Origin: Chloroflexota bacterium
Lineage (GTDB): Bacteria > Chloroflexota > Limnocylindria > Limnocylindrales > CSP1-4
Assembly (NCBI GenBank): GCA_021812735.1
Contig: JAKAMV010000478.1
Location: 1 to 7,615 of the forward strand
Length of the DNA: 7,615 nucleotides
Direction of reading: 5' to 3'
Shown: piece after piece, positions 7,444 to 7,615 of the stretch
How the letters are laid out: the number at the start of each line of letters is the position of its first letter
How positions within the stretch are numbered: the stretch's first letter is position 1
Program-made: the position numbers and the translations under genes
The notes under the pieces: generated by a model
Databases searched by the model: none
What the model was told of the DNA's origin: nothing
The model's input: only the letters and a program-made list of their open reading frames with translations

Positions 7444-7615
7444 TCAGTCCGTGGGCCGGCGCCGGCGACTGGCCTCGGCCCGCTCGAGCGCCCCGCGGTA
7501 GAGCGCCGACCCGGGCTCCATCGCGCACGCGAGACGCAAGTGGGTCACGGCCTCGGGCAGGCGGCCCAGCTTGCGCAGGCTCTGCGCCAGCGCGTAGTGG
7601 CCGTAGTGTGATAGA
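7444..7615 (-). CDS. TPR-repeat protein, C-terminal fragment (cut by the window edge)
   Basis: Reading the - strand from base 7614 gives 56 codons ending in TGA (7446-7444). The visible protein contains a complete tetratricopeptide repeat at about residues 4-37, with YALAQSLRKLGRLPEAV and LRLACAMEPGS matching the spaced A, L, LGR, EAV, A and P consensus. A short arginine-rich tail ends in RRRRPTD. TPRs bind other proteins; the role here cannot be told because the N-terminal part is missing. The stop is 9 bases from the acetyltransferase stop on the other strand. A possible stem at 7445-7471 (CAGTC and GACTG around a GCCGGC palindrome) overlaps the end of this gene and might end the + strand transcript. 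The first two codons read, CTA and TCA, are unusual for this GC-rich DNA. Confidence 0.75.
   Translation of the reverse strand, partial: LSHYGHYALAQSLRKLGRLPEAVTHLRLACAMEPGSALYRGALERAEASRRRRPTD

Overview
This is a very GC-rich stretch (about 70% or more by eye, with G/C at nearly all third codon positions) from a free-living bacterium. The codon bias, proteins of ordinary metabolism, good GGAGG ribosome binding sites and one possibly leaderless gene fit Actinomycetota or a high-GC Chloroflexota lineage. I cannot place it more exactly from sequence alone. The odd length, a truncated gene at the right edge and a nine-base match to a sequencing adapter at base 1 suggest that the window is a complete short contig from a metagenome or draft assembly.

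Layout. A prolyl oligopeptidase (S9A) runs on + from 54 or 63 to 2132. Facing it on - is phosphoglucomutase, pgm (4025 to 2367), and the 234-base gap between them carries several GC hairpins. A divergent, gene-free region follows (4026-4681). It holds an exact 66-bp direct repeat, each copy with its own hairpin, and a candidate promoter for the next gene. Then comes a MalK/UgpC-type sugar ABC transporter ATPase on + (4682-5788), closed by a strong 13-bp terminator-like hairpin. After that is a two-gene + strand unit: an ADP-ribose pyrophosphatase-like Nudix hydrolase (5868-6476) and, 16 bases later, a tandem-GNAT acetyltransferase with mycothiol-synthase-like architecture (6493-7434). The right edge holds the C-terminal 56 residues of a TPR protein on - (7444-7615), convergent with the acetyltransferase and only 9 bases from it.

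How the genes relate. The divergent pair could both serve carbohydrate use: the ATPase would power sugar uptake and Pgm would interconvert glucose-1-phosphate and glucose-6-phosphate. No permease or binding protein is present, so this is inference from family and position. The Nudix and GNAT genes look co-transcribed, possibly with translational coupling. The peptidase and TPR protein have no obvious link to the rest.

I see no CRISPR array, tRNA, rRNA, transposase, phage gene or defence system. The genes are ordinary. The unexplained part is the repeat-bearing region 4026-4681, and the other items of interest are the hairpin just before the Nudix start, the odd Nudix-box spacing and the junction between the last two + strand genes.
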